Shown piece after piece: positions 40,054 to 48,864 of a DNA stretch of 64,000 nucleotides (its first letter is position 1; each line of letters begins with the position of its first letter). Source of the stretch: Devosia equisanguinis (GTDB lineage Bacteria > Pseudomonadota > Alphaproteobacteria > Rhizobiales > Devosiaceae); assembly GCF_900631955.1 (NCBI RefSeq), contig NZ_UZWD01000033.1:29702-93701 (forward strand), in the 5' to 3' direction. The translations under genes and the position numbers were made by a program. The notes under the pieces were generated by a model that was not told where the DNA came from, ran no database searches, and saw only the letters and a program-made list of their open reading frames with translations.

Positions 40054-40709
40054 TGGAACACGCCCCCGCCCCGCGCCGCTGCCTCTTGATCGAAGACCAA
40101 CCCACGACGCGGGACTGGATGCTGGGCGTCTTGGCGCGCGCCTTCCCCGGCATCGACATCGCCACGGTCGGCAGCCTCAAGGCCGCCAATGCCTGGCTCG
40201 ATCAGCATGGCCGGGGGCTCTGGCTCGCCATTGTCGATCTCGGCCTCCCCGACGGCACCGGCATCGACATCGTCCGCCGCCTGCAAGCCGAGCAACCCGA
40301 CGTGCTCCCCATCGTCGCCACCATCTATGACGACGACGCCCATTTGTTCGACGCCATCGCCGCTGGTGCGCGCGGCTATGTGCTCAAGGACGAGGAGGCC
40401 GGGCTGCTGGTGAGCTATTTGCAGCGCATCGAGCGCGGCGAGCCCCCGCTCTCCCCCTCCATCGCTCTGCGCATGCTCAGCCACTTTCGCGCTCCGCCGA
40501 AAAAGAGCGACGATGAGGCCGGCCTCAGCCCCCGCGAAACCGAAGTCCTCACCCTGCTCGCCCGCGGCCTCACTGTCGCCGAAGCCGCCCGTCGCATCGG
40601 CCTGCAACCCCAGACCGTCGCCTCCTATGTCAAGGTCATCTACCAGAAACTCTGCGTCTCGAGCCGCGCCGAAGCCACCCGCGAAGCCATCCGCCGCGGC
40701 CTGGCATAA
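40050..40709 (+). CDS. NarL/FixJ-type response regulator
   Basis: A 219-residue two-domain regulator. The receiver domain (residues 10-130) has the acidic pair Glu15/Asp16, phospho-acceptor Asp63 in AIVDLGLPDGTG, and Lys in YVLKDEEAG. A LuxR-type helix-turn-helix (about 155-215) contains LSPRETEVLTLLARGLTVAEAARRIGL. The ATG overlaps the kinase stop (ATGA), so the two are a cognate pair. Targets are not evident; the secreted and membrane protein genes downstream are candidates. Confidence 0.93.
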   Translation: MMEHAPAPRRCLLIEDQPTTRDWMLGVLARAFPGIDIATVGSLKAANAWLDQHGRGLWLAIVDLGLPDGTGIDIVRRLQAEQPDVLPIVATIYDDDAHLFDAIAAGARGYVLKDEEAGLLVSYLQRIERGEPPLSPSIALRMLSHFRAPPKKSDDEAGLSPRETEVLTLLARGLTVAEAARRIGLQPQTVASYVKVIYQKLCVSSRAEATREAIRRGLA

Positions 40710-40737
40710 CATGATCCTGCTCACGGACGTCTCGGCT

Positions 40738-40760
40738 CCTCCCCCTTCTTCAGGGGGAGG
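40738..40760. repeat. Palindromic repeat CCTCCCCC/GGGGGAGG
   Basis: An 8-bp stem with loop TTCTTCA, followed by TTGGGTGGGGGT. It lies 28 bases after the response regulator gene. A related element is at 63916-63936, with a further inverted copy at the window's right edge, so it is a dispersed intergenic repeat. A purely terminator role is unlikely because no U-tract follows. Confidence 0.6.
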
Positions 40761-40898
40761 TTGGGTGGGGGTATGCAGAGCGCTCATGGGCTTGTGTGAT
40801 AACCTGCTGCAACGACCAAAAGCTAAATCCAGCCACCCCAAATCCGGGGCTGCAATCTCTGCCCGCCGCGCCACAATGCCCGCAAGTGGAGACCGCCA

Positions 40899-41612
40899 AT
40901 GAAACGTCCCAGCCGCCTCATCCTGCCGATCCTGGTCGCAACCGGCGTCGCGATCCTGCTGTTTCTGCCCCGCAACGCCTTTGCCGCCGGGCTCGATCTC
41001 ACCCAGCTCGACCAGACCTGCCTCGAAACCCAGCTCAAGAATTGCAAGGTCCTGACCTCGGGCCGGCTCAATTCCGGCTGGGGCGATGCCGAGGGCGACC
41101 CCCTATTCGCCTGGCAGACCCAGTCCGGCTTTACCGATGCCGATGGCGTGCTCGGCGGCTTCGTGCTGTTCTATTACGCCGACGGCGCCTGGTCGCTGTT
41201 CGACAGCGGCTTCGACGGCTACCGCTTCGAGCCGCCCCGCCTCGCCGCCGAACAGACCATGCTGCATGTCGCGGGGGTCACCGCCGGCACCGGCGCCTAT
41301 AATGCCGATCGGCTCTATCTCTTCGGCGATACCGGGGCGGCAGCCTATCGCGAGGATTGGACACGCATCGATATCGAGAGCTGGCGCGACGACATCAAGC
41401 CGCTGCTGCCCGAAGGCCTCGAAATCTGGAAGGGCGTCGACTTCGATTTCGACGACTGGTTCTATGGCGCCCTCAATGCCCGCACCCCGCTCTGGCGCGC
41501 CGATGACGGCAATTGCTGCCCCAGCGGCGGCTGGGCCACCATCCATTTCGAAATCGAGGACAATAGCCTCGTTCCTGTCAGCGTCGATTATCTGCCCCCC
41601 TCGGAGGGCTGA
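40899..41612 (+). CDS. Secreted hypothetical protein
   Basis: A 237-residue protein with a clear signal peptide (KRPSRLILPILVATGVAILLFLPRN..AFAAG split at about residue 30). The mature part has four cysteines (TCLETQLKNC near 40-49; NCCPSGG near 207) and a beta-rich, aspartate/tryptophan-heavy sequence. No family is recognised. The stop is immediately followed by the ATG of the next gene, so the two probably act together. They may be targets or accessory parts of the preceding two-component system, which is inference from position only. Confidence 0.75.
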   Translation: MKRPSRLILPILVATGVAILLFLPRNAFAAGLDLTQLDQTCLETQLKNCKVLTSGRLNSGWGDAEGDPLFAWQTQSGFTDADGVLGGFVLFYYADGAWSLFDSGFDGYRFEPPRLAAEQTMLHVAGVTAGTGAYNADRLYLFGDTGAAAYREDWTRIDIESWRDDIKPLLPEGLEIWKGVDFDFDDWFYGALNARTPLWRADDGNCCPSGGWATIHFEIEDNSLVPVSVDYLPPSEG

Positions 41613-42506
41613 ATGGCCGTCATCGAATTCCTGCTGCGCATTGTCGGCGGGTTCTACGTGCTGGCCGGACTTGCCGTCATGCGCAGCGTCGTCATGGATC
41701 GGCTGATGGACCAGATGCTCTCGGCGCTCAGCATGAAGCCGCAGCCAGCCGCGGAAGCAGTCAAGCGTTGGCTCTGGGGCGTTTCAGGCATGGCCATCGG
41801 CATGGGTGGCATGGCACTGATGGTGCTCAATCTCTGGGCCGTACCGCTCTTTGCCATCGGGCTGGTGACCCAGATCACCTATCTCGCCTGGGCCTACTTT
41901 GCCTTTCCGCCCGAAACCCCGCTCGAAGCCAGGGGCCGGCGGCAAACCACCAATGCCGCCCTGCTCTATTGTGTTGCAACACTGGCGGTCTTCGCCGCCG
42001 CGGCTGCCGGCCTCCTGCACCCGCTTACCGATCTCTGGGCAATCGCCATTCCTATCACCGGTGTTGTCATCGTAATGACCGTCGCCAGCCATCTGATCTG
42101 GACGCCGAAACGGCAGGTCGATGTCGAGGCCTTTGCCAGCATCGAGCATCCCGAACCCAACGCAAAACCTCCACCACCGCTCTACCGAGTGCGCCTGGAA
42201 CCACGCTGGGGCAGCTATTGCCTCATCGATGCCGACACCGACGAGGACCGCCTGCCAGACCTCTATGTGCCCCTCGAACTGGCTGACCGCATCCATCTCT
42301 GGCACTACACCTTCGAGGCCCAGGACGATGGCACCGAGCGGCTCGTCGCCGTCTATGAGGACAAGGCGCACGAGGCGCGCCACCACGCCGAGGGCGAAGC
42401 CATCATCGCCGAGCTCAAAGAGATTTTCGGCCTCGACAATGTCAGCGGCCCAATCTATCCCAGCGAGGTCGCCTATGTGGGGCCACGAGCTGACGAGGAG
42501 CGCTAA
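41613..42506 (+). CDS. Membrane hypothetical protein with C-terminal soluble domain
   Basis: A 297-residue protein. Roughly the first 160 residues hold four or five hydrophobic helices (LLRIVGGFYVLAGLAVM, WGVSGMAIGMGGMALMVL, ALLYCVATLAVFAAAAAGLL and others). The remaining 130 residues are a soluble, acidic domain with LYRVRLEPRWGSYCLIDADTDEDRLPDLYVP split across two strands. Orientation suggests the soluble part is cytoplasmic, but this is not certain. GGAGG lies eight bases before the ATG. The 3' end overlaps kamA (opposite strand) by four bases. No family is recognised. Confidence 0.75.
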   Translation: MAVIEFLLRIVGGFYVLAGLAVMRSVVMDRLMDQMLSALSMKPQPAAEAVKRWLWGVSGMAIGMGGMALMVLNLWAVPLFAIGLVTQITYLAWAYFAFPPETPLEARGRRQTTNAALLYCVATLAVFAAAAAGLLHPLTDLWAIAIPITGVVIVMTVASHLIWTPKRQVDVEAFASIEHPEPNAKPPPPLYRVRLEPRWGSYCLIDADTDEDRLPDLYVPLELADRIHLWHYTFEAQDDGTERLVAVYEDKAHEARHHAEGEAIIAELKEIFGLDNVSGPIYPSEVAYVGPRADEER

Positions 42507-43540
42507 TCGCCCACCGGCGGATAGGCGTGTTCGCCGCCTTGCCAGTCGCGCACCGTGAAGCAGCCGTCACTCCCGACCAGCGCCGCCGCTCCGATATCGG
42601 CCTTGCCATGGCCGCCGGGAATATCGAGCACATAGGTGGGTTGGCAGAGGCCCGAAATCCGCCCGCGCAAGGCCGTCACCAGCCTTTGCCCATCCTCGAT
42701 GCTCACCCGAAAATGCCCGGTTCCCGGCGCCAGGTCGGGATGGTGCAGGTAATAGGGGCGGATGCGGTTCTCGACAAAGCCGCGCATCAGTGCCGCCAGC
42801 GTCTCCGCATCGTCATTCACCCCGGCCAGCAGCACCGACTGGCTGATCAGCACGACGCCGCCCGCGATCAGAAGGTCAAAGCCAGTGCGCGCCAACGCCG
42901 TGAGTTCGCGCGGATGGTTGGCATGAACGGCGAGGTAGGTGGTCTTGCCGCTGGCGGTGAGCGCCTCGACCATCTCGGCGTCGATCCGTTCCGGCTCCAC
43001 CACCGGCACGCGCGTATGGAAGCGTACGACTTTGACATGCGCGATGCCGGCCAGCTTTTCCATGATGACGTGCAACCGCCGTGGCGACAGCACCAGAGGA
43101 TCGCCGCCGGTGAGGATCACTTCCCAGATCTCCTCGTGCGCCGCGATATAGGCAATCGCCGCATCCAGCTCCCCCGCCGTCAGTGTGCCCAGCCCCTGCG
43201 GTCCCACCATTTCCCGCCGGAAGCAGAACCGGCAATAGACCGGACAAACATGCACAGCCTTGAGCAGCACCCGGTCCGGATAGCGATGCACGATCCCTTC
43301 CACCGGCGAATGCGTCAGGTCCCCGATCGGATCGGCCCGCTCCTCCGCCGTCGTCACCAGTTCCTCCGGCGCGGGCACATATTGGCGGGCGATTGGGTCA
43401 TTCGGATCGTTCGGATCGATCAGCGCCAGCACTGCCGGGGTGATGGAGATGGCATATTTCTCGGCGACGGCGTCGAGGCCACTTTCCTCTTTCACCAATC
43501 CAGCCTCTACGAGACCGCGAACAGTCTTGAGAGCACTCAT
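42503..43540 (-). CDS. epmB: Lysine 2,3-aminomutase-like radical SAM enzyme (EF-P beta-lysylation, EpmB-type)
   Basis: A 345-residue radical SAM protein. The iron-sulfur motif is CPVYCRFCFRRE (CxxxCxxC, near residue 98). The block EVILTGGDPLVLSPRRL follows, then FHTRVPVVEPERID and a PLP-lysine context near the C-terminus (YVLDIPGGHGK). It belongs to the short KamA/EpmB group that isomerises L-lysine to beta-lysine for elongation factor P. Linkage to epmA and efp supports that role over lysine catabolism. It is separated from epmA by 175 bases that hold repeats. Confidence 0.9.
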   Translation of the reverse strand: MSALKTVRGLVEAGLVKEESGLDAVAEKYAISITPAVLALIDPNDPNDPIARQYVPAPEELVTTAEERADPIGDLTHSPVEGIVHRYPDRVLLKAVHVCPVYCRFCFRREMVGPQGLGTLTAGELDAAIAYIAAHEEIWEVILTGGDPLVLSPRRLHVIMEKLAGIAHVKVVRFHTRVPVVEPERIDAEMVEALTASGKTTYLAVHANHPRELTALARTGFDLLIAGGVVLISQSVLLAGVNDDAETLAALMRGFVENRIRPYYLHHPDLAPGTGHFRVSIEDGQRLVTALRGRISGLCQPTYVLDIPGGHGKADIGAAALVGSDGCFTVRDWQGGEHAYPPVGD

Positions 43541-43715
43541 CGCGCCACCCCACCGTTCACCTGCCCAGCGCTCGCCTGTCCAACGCTCGCCCCTCCACCG
43601 CTCGTCACCCTCGGGCTCGACCCGAGGGCTCTACACTTGAGCAAAGGCAGAAAAGCACAGGCCCATGGGGTCAAGCCCGAGGGTGACGACTGAGGGAATT
43701 GACGAAGGTAGAAAC
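43541..43715. repeat. Repeat block between epmA and epmB
   Basis: Two parts are visible. At about 43548-43608 four degenerate tandem units of 14-16 bases follow the pattern CCANCGCTCGCC. Then GTCACCCTCGGGCTCGACCC (43604-43623) is inverted at 43668-43687 with one mismatch, and each arm itself contains a small palindrome (CCCTCGGG/CCCGAGGG at the first). The structure matches paired REP-like elements. Confidence 0.65.
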
Positions 43716-44774
43716 TCACGCCGCCACCGGCGCCCACAGCACCGCCTCGATCCGCTGCACCCCGGTAGCCAGCATCACCAGCCGGTCAAAGCCCAGCGCC
43801 ACCCCGCTTGCCTCCGGCATGAAATCCAGCGCCGCCAAAAAATCCTCGTCGATCGGATAGCGCTCGCCATAGATGCGCTGCTTCTCGTCCATTTCCGCCT
43901 CGAACCGCCGCCGCTGCTCAGCCTTGTCGGTCAGTTCGCCAAAGCCATTGGCCAGTTCGACGCCACAGGCATAGACCTCGAAGCGCTCGGACACCCGCCG
44001 GTCCCCGGGCACGCGCCGCGCCAGCGCCGCCTCGCAGGCCGGGTAGCGGTCGAGCACCGTCACCCGGCCATTGCCCAGCTGCGGCTCTACCCGCTCCAAC
44101 AGGATCTGGGTGAACAGATAGCTCCAGCTGCGATCATCGGGCAGGCTCATGCCCACATGCGCCATTTCGGCCGCCAGCGCATTGCCATCGGGCACGCCAT
44201 CCGCATCCATGGTGGCGAAGAGGTCGATGCCGGCATAGCGCTCGAAGGCGTCGACGACGCTCAGCCGCTCCGCCTCGGCCCGCGGATCGCAGCGGCGCTC
44301 CCGAAACGAAAACGCACCAATCCCGGTCGTATCCGCCGCCAGGCGGATCAGGGCCAGCGTGTCGGCGATGATGGTGTCATAGCCCTCTTCGGCCCGATAC
44401 CATTCCAGCATGGTGAATTCGGGATGGTGCAGCGCGCTGCGCTCGCGATTGCGCCACACATGCTGCAGGCTCGCGATCCGCCGCTCGCCTGCCGCCAAGA
44501 GCTTCTTCATGGTGAATTCGGGCGAGGTGTGCAGATACATGTCCTGCCCCAGCCCGTCATTGCCTGTCATCACCGTGCCGAAGGCATGCAGATGCGTCTC
44601 ATTGCCGGGCGACCGCTGCAGCCCCGGCGGATCGACCATCAGGAAATCGCGCGCGGCAAACCAGTTGCGCATTGCAGCATCTATGCGCGACCGCGCCAGC
44701 AGCGCCGGCCGGCGATCGGCATGGCGGTCGCGATCCCACCAGGGAGTTGCCGCCGATGAGAAAGGTGCTGACAT
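43716..44774 (-). CDS. epmA: Elongation factor P--(R)-beta-lysine ligase EpmA
   Basis: A 352-residue class II lysyl-tRNA synthetase paralogue that attaches beta-lysine to EF-P. It lacks the tRNA anticodon-binding domain, as expected for EpmA/GenX/PoxA. Motif 2 is in [24 protein letters not shown] (near residue 105-128), and motif 3 is [16 protein letters not shown] at the C-terminus. [18 protein letters not shown] is the active-site block for lysine. It is divergent from efp, with 125 bases between the starts. Confidence 0.95.
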   Translation of the reverse strand: MSAPFSSAATPWWDRDRHADRRPALLARSRIDAAMRNWFAARDFLMVDPPGLQRSPGNETHLHAFGTVMTGNDGLGQDMYLHTSPEFTMKKLLAAGERRIASLQHVWRNRERSALHHPEFTMLEWYRAEEGYDTIIADTLALIRLAADTTGIGAFSFRERRCDPRAEAERLSVVDAFERYAGIDLFATMDADGVPDGNALAAEMAHVGMSLPDDRSWSYLFTQILLERVEPQLGNGRVTVLDRYPACEAALARRVPGDRRVSERFEVYACGVELANGFGELTDKAEQRRRFEAEMDEKQRIYGERYPIDEDFLAALDFMPEASGVALGFDRLVMLATGVQRIEAVLWAPVAA

Positions 44775-44899
44775 GCGGTTTCTTGCCGTCCGGTCTGGCG
44801 AAATGGCTCGGAATAGTTTATCGGGCGCTCGACAGACATATGCTGGCGCTCGATGGCCCTGCCTCTAATACGCGCCGCCGACACGAACAAGGAAGAACT

Positions 44900-45469
44900 A
44901 TGGTCAAGGTCATCGCCTCGTCCCTGCGCAAGGGTCATGTGGTCGAGCAGGACGGCAATCTGCACGTCGTCCTCACCGCCGAAAACGTGCACCCCGGCAA
45001 GGGCAACTCGGTGACCAACGTCACCATGCGCCGCATTTCCGATGGCGTGAAGGTGATCGGCCGCTGGCGCACCGTCGAAATGGTCGAGAAGGCCGATGTC
45101 GATGACCGCGAATATGACTACCTCTATTCGGACGGCGAAGGCCACCACTTCATGGAGCCGTCCACCTATGAGCAGATTACCGTCGGCGACGACGTGGTCG
45201 GCGACCAGAAGGCCTATCTGACGGACGGCATGAAGGTGCACCTGATGACCCATGAGGGCATCGCGCTGTCGCTGGAACTGCCGCAGCGCATGACCTTCGA
45301 GATCGTCGAGACCGAGCCGGTGGTGAAGGGGCAGACCGCGTCGTCTTCGTTCAAGCCGGCCGTGCTCAACAATGGCCTGCGCGTCATGGTGCCGCCCCAT
45401 ATCGGCGCCGGCACCCGCATCGTCATCCTGACCGAAGACAATTCCTACGTCGAACGCGCCCGCGACTGA
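44900..45469 (+). CDS. efp: Elongation factor P
   Basis: A 189-residue translation factor that relieves ribosome stalling at polyproline. It has the usual three-beta-barrel layout: KOW-like domain 1 (1-65), OB domains 2 and 3. Lys34 sits at the tip in [10 protein letters not shown], the position that receives beta-lysine in E. coli, matching the epmA and epmB genes alongside. AAGGAAG precedes the ATG. Earlier in-frame reading is unsupported. It is closed by a strong terminator. Confidence 0.98.
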   Translation: MVKVIASSLRKGHVVEQDGNLHVVLTAENVHPGKGNSVTNVTMRRISDGVKVIGRWRTVEMVEKADVDDREYDYLYSDGEGHHFMEPSTYEQITVGDDVVGDQKAYLTDGMKVHLMTHEGIALSLELPQRMTFEIVETEPVVKGQTASSSFKPAVLNNGLRVMVPPHIGAGTRIVILTEDNSYVERARD

Positions 45470-45563
45470 TGACCGTCCGCGCTTTGCGCGGCAAATCTCC
45501 ACCGTGGGAAGATTCTCGGTCACTAGGTCCGGAGAGCTAAGCTCGCAGGGCGGCAGACCCAAT

Positions 45564-45590
45564 AAAAACGGGCCCGATGGGCCCGTTTTT
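45564..45590. terminator. Bidirectional rho-independent terminator between efp and yciE-like gene
   Basis: AAAAACGGGCCC and GGGCCCGTTTTT form a perfect 12-bp stem with loop GAT. The A-run before and T-run after the GC core make it work for efp (plus) and for the ferritin-like gene (minus) that converges on it. Confidence 0.93.
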
Positions 45591-45609
45591 CTTTGCCACG
45601 CCGTGGCGC

Positions 45610-46098
45610 TTACGCCGCCTTGAGATTGACCGAGCTCTTGGCGAGGCTCGACAGCTTCTTGTCGGTGGCCTGCTCTTCCTTGAGGGTTTCGAGGAACAGG
45701 TTCATCGCTTCGGTATGGCCGAGTTGCTTGGCCCAGGTGGCCAGGGTGCCATAGCGGGCCATTTCGTAGTGCTCCACCGCCTGCGCGGAGGAGACAAGGC
45801 CGGCATCGAGCGCCGAAGTGCCCTTGAAATCCTCCATGATCTCCTTGCCTTCCTCGATAATGCCGAGGATGGCATCGCAGGTCTTGCCGCGCGGGGCCTT
45901 GCCCAGCAGCTCGAACACCTGTTCGAGCCGTTCGACATGCACCTCGGTTTCGGCACGATGCTGCTCGAAGCCAGCGCGCAGCTCTTCGGACTGTGCCGCC
46001 TTGGCCATTTTCGGCAGCGTCTTCAAGATCTGCCGTTCGGCGTAATAGATGTCCTTGAGCGTATCGAGGAAAAGATCGTCCAGTTGCTTGTCAGCCAT
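45610..46098 (-). CDS. YciE/DUF892-family ferritin-like protein
   Basis: A 162-residue four-helix protein. LDDLFLDTLKDIYYAERQIL (residues 6-25) and the two later helices with EQHRAETEVHVERLEQVF and EHYEMARYGTL supply the Glu/His residues of a dinuclear metal site, as in the ferritin-like YciE family tied to stress responses. The ATG at 46098 has GGAG nine bases upstream. An ATG three codons earlier lies too close to it. It is followed by the shared terminator. Confidence 0.9.
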   Translation of the reverse strand: MADKQLDDLFLDTLKDIYYAERQILKTLPKMAKAAQSEELRAGFEQHRAETEVHVERLEQVFELLGKAPRGKTCDAILGIIEEGKEIMEDFKGTSALDAGLVSSAQAVEHYEMARYGTLATWAKQLGHTEAMNLFLETLKEEQATDKKLSSLAKSSVNLKAA

Positions 46099-46193
46099 AG
46101 TCTTCATCTCCGTTTGTCTGGGGTGATGACGCTGGCCGGGGAACGGCGGGGCGGGACCGAAGTTCCCCGCCACCCGTTCACATATGGGCAGAG

Positions 46194-47162
46194 CTAGAGA
46201 AACCGTTCGCTGAGCCAGGCCATTTGCGCCCGCTCCTGGAAGGGCCCGCCGCCCTCGTGATTGTTGAACTCGTATTCGGTGATGGTCTTGTCGCTGCCGG
46301 CAAAAGCCTTGAAGGCCCCATAAACCGTCGATGGCGGGCAGATATCGTCCATCAGCGCCACCGAGAACAAAGCCGCCGCCTGGCTCTGGCGCGCGAAATT
46401 GACGCCGTCGAAATAGCGCAGCGTCTCGAACACCGTCGCGGCCTGTTGCCGATGCTGCGCCAGGAAGCGCACGATTTCCAGATAGGGATCACGTCCCGCC
46501 GTGCGCACCGCTCGGGGGAAATCACAGAGGAACGGGACGTCCGGCATCACCGCCTTGACCCGGTTGTCGATGCCGACCACCGCCAGCGCAATGCCACCGC
46601 CCTGACTGCCACCACAGACCGCGATCCGCTCCGGGTCGATGGCCTCATGGTCGCCCAGCGCATCGATGGCGCGCACCCCGTCGATGAACAGACGCCGATA
46701 GTAATAGTCGTTCTTGTCGAGAATGCCCTTCGTCATCACCCCGGGGATCTGGCTGGTGCTGCCCACCGGGTCCGGTGTCGCCCCGGTGCTCCAGCCGCTG
46801 CCCTGCCCGCGCGTATCCATGCGGAAATGCGCAAAGCCCGAAGCCGCCCAATGCAATTGCTCATGCGGAAATCCGCGCCCGCCGCCATAGCCGATGAACT
46901 GCACCACCAGCGGCAGCTTGCCAGTACGCTGGCGCGGCAGCGTCAGCCAGCCCTTGATCGGATGCCCGCCAAAACCGGGAAAGGTGACGTCGAACACCTC
47001 GACCAGGCTCAGCGTCGTCTCGGTCGGCACCAGGCTCGCCGTGCCGCCGGCCGCGCGCGCCTCGGCAATGCTGGATTGCCAGAAGGCAGCGAAATCACCC
47101 GGCGGGGTGACCTTACTTTCATAGGCATCGATGGCGGGATGAACGAGATCGGGAAAAGGCAT
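46194..47162 (-). CDS. Acetyl xylan esterase / cephalosporin-C deacetylase family hydrolase
   Basis: A 322-residue alpha/beta hydrolase of the AXE1 (carbohydrate esterase 7) family, which removes acetyl groups from xylo-oligosaccharides and small esters. The start FPDLVHPAIDAYESKVTPPGDFAAFW is typical. Family blocks are VVQFIGYGGGRG, MDTRGQGSGWSTG, the nucleophile GGSQGGG (Ser near 189), and the acid/histidine regions VALMDDICPPSTVYG and NNHEGGG. There is no signal peptide, so it acts inside the cell on imported acetylated sugars. This fits the plant-polysaccharide theme of the window. Confidence 0.92.
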   Translation of the reverse strand: MPFPDLVHPAIDAYESKVTPPGDFAAFWQSSIAEARAAGGTASLVPTETTLSLVEVFDVTFPGFGGHPIKGWLTLPRQRTGKLPLVVQFIGYGGGRGFPHEQLHWAASGFAHFRMDTRGQGSGWSTGATPDPVGSTSQIPGVMTKGILDKNDYYYRRLFIDGVRAIDALGDHEAIDPERIAVCGGSQGGGIALAVVGIDNRVKAVMPDVPFLCDFPRAVRTAGRDPYLEIVRFLAQHRQQAATVFETLRYFDGVNFARQSQAAALFSVALMDDICPPSTVYGAFKAFAGSDKTITEYEFNNHEGGGPFQERAQMAWLSERFL

Positions 47163-47233
47163 GATGAACTCCGCAAATATGCAGGCAATCTGCCCTCACA
47201 GCAGCGTGATTGCCAATGCCCCGGCGTGTAATT

Positions 47234-47647
47234 TCAATCCCGCCGTTGGAAATATTCACGGTGCCGCGCCATCAGCGCGCGATCGGGCCAGAAGGCCCGG
47301 TCCGCATGCCGCCACAGCATCTGCCCTCTGGTCCAGCGCGCCCCGTCCTTGCCCAGCACCCAATAATTGTCGTCAACGACCACCAGCCCCTTGGCCATCA
47401 GCCCCTTGACCGCGCCCTCGACGACAGTGGCATTGCCAAAGGACAGTGCGCCGCCAGCCGCAAGCGGCAGGAACAGGAAGATCTCGAGCTCGGGATGGGG
47501 CAGTTGCGCGGACGGGGCAAACTGCTCCCCGGTTACCGCGCAGCGATACTCGTAAAGTTCAAACATCAGTCGGGTGAATGCGGTGGCATCATCCAGCGCA
47601 AAGCCGCTTTGAAACCCCTCGCCAAAACCCTCTTCGAAGCCCGACAT
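47234..47647 (-). CDS. HNH_2-like protein with substituted active-site residues
   Basis: A 137-residue protein. LYEYRCAVTGEQF (31-43) and MAKGLVVVDDNYWVLGKDG (84-102) match the flanks of HNH_2-type nuclease domains seen at the C-terminus of restriction-like proteins. Between them the expected AAHI is replaced by IFLF (55-58) and the NGLALCxxxH stretch by GNATVVEGAVKG, so the histidines and the HNH centre are absent. A nuclease activity is therefore unlikely. The ATG at 47647 was preferred; a longer reading to 47704 adds a basic, non-conserved extension. This alignment is from memory of the family. Confidence 0.6.
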   Translation of the reverse strand: MSGFEEGFGEGFQSGFALDDATAFTRLMFELYEYRCAVTGEQFAPSAQLPHPELEIFLFLPLAAGGALSFGNATVVEGAVKGLMAKGLVVVDDNYWVLGKDGARWTRGQMLWRHADRAFWPDRALMARHREYFQRRD

Positions 47648-47740
47648 GCCTTGTTCTCGCCCCCGGACGAGTGGCCAGATTAGGGATTTTTTACGGTCGT
47701 GCAACCACGTATGCAGGGCCGCGGAGTCAATGCCTCTGCA

Positions 47741-48754
47741 TCAGTCGCGCAGATCGACCAGAATTTTCGTGAACTCACCCGGATTGGCATGCCAATCCTC
47801 GAGCGCCGCCGGTGCGTCCTTCAGTCCCACCACCCGCGACACGATCAGCTCGCCCGCGCCTGGATGCGCGCCGAGATAGGCGATGACATCGTCGAAATCG
47901 GCCCGCAGCGCATTGCGCGAGCCACGAATGTCGAGCTCCTTGGTGATGAAATACTTCGTCTCATAGGCGATCGGGGCCTTGGCATAGCCGATATAGACCA
48001 CACGCCCCGCCGTCGCGACCAGATCGATGGCCTCCAGGAACGTTGCCTCCGCGCCCACCGCCTCCACCACCACGTCCGGCCCTTCCCCGGTCAGGGCCGC
48101 AATCGCTGCTTTCAGATCGCCCTGGGCATTGATCACTTCATGCGCACCCAACTGGCGCGCCACTGCCAGCTTCGCATCGCTGAGATCGACGGCAAATACC
48201 CGCGCCCCGACCCGCAGCGCTCCCATCAGCACCCCAAGCCCGATCATGCCGCAGCCCAGCACTACCACCGTTTCACCAGCCACCAACTCGGCCCGTCGCA
48301 CCGCGTGAAAGCCGACCGCCGACGGTTCCACCAGGGCCAGGTCCCGCAAAGCCATGCCGTCGACCGCGATCACCTTGCTCGCCGGCACCACCACCAGCCC
48401 GGTCATGGCGCCCTCGCGCTGCACCCCCATGGTCTGGTTGCTGGGGCATGCATTGGGCCGACCCGACCGGCAGGCCCGGCAGCTGCCGCAATTGAAATAG
48501 GGCAGCACCGTCACCGCCTGCCCTACGGCAAGTCCGGTCACCCCCTCGCCCAGCGCGGCAATAGTGCCGGAGATTTCGTGACCCGGCACACGCGGATAGC
48601 TCACCAGCGGATTGAGTCCGCGATAGGAGGTGAGGTCCGATCCGCAATAGCCCACATAGGCCAGCGCGATCACCACTTCGCCCGCCCCGGCCACCGGCTC
48701 CGGCAGATCGGTCAACTGCGCCTGGCCGGGCTGGGTGATGTGCATGGCCTTCAT
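47741..48754 (-). CDS. Zinc-dependent alcohol/polyol dehydrogenase (MDR family)
   Basis: A 337-residue medium-chain dehydrogenase. The catalytic zinc ligands are Cys37 (GYCGSD) with His59-Glu60 (PGHE). The structural zinc loop is Cys89, 92, 95 and 103. The NAD motif is VLGCGMIGLGVLMGA near residue 165, followed by VDLSDAKLAVA (Asp favouring NAD). Overall it resembles sorbitol, L-idonate or galactitol dehydrogenases. GGAGGA lies five bases before the ATG. It is divergent from the Gfo/Idh/MocA gene, with 176 bases between. A substrate cannot be fixed from sequence. Confidence 0.9.
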   Translation of the reverse strand: MKAMHITQPGQAQLTDLPEPVAGAGEVVIALAYVGYCGSDLTSYRGLNPLVSYPRVPGHEISGTIAALGEGVTGLAVGQAVTVLPYFNCGSCRACRSGRPNACPSNQTMGVQREGAMTGLVVVPASKVIAVDGMALRDLALVEPSAVGFHAVRRAELVAGETVVVLGCGMIGLGVLMGALRVGARVFAVDLSDAKLAVARQLGAHEVINAQGDLKAAIAALTGEGPDVVVEAVGAEATFLEAIDLVATAGRVVYIGYAKAPIAYETKYFITKELDIRGSRNALRADFDDVIAYLGAHPGAGELIVSRVVGLKDAPAALEDWHANPGEFTKILVDLRD

Positions 48755-48864
48755 GATCGTCCTCCATTGGGTCGCCGTTTTCCGGCCACTGCCGAAGCGC
48801 GAAAACAGCGACTGCCGGAGCCGCTGTCGCGCCGAGATTTTTCGTGGCAAAACCTGCCCGCGAT

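Noticed and set aside
43541..43715. CRISPR-like array between epmA and epmB
   Set aside because: Units are only 14-16 bases, degenerate and directly adjacent without spacers; the pattern is a tandem repeat plus REP-like palindromes.
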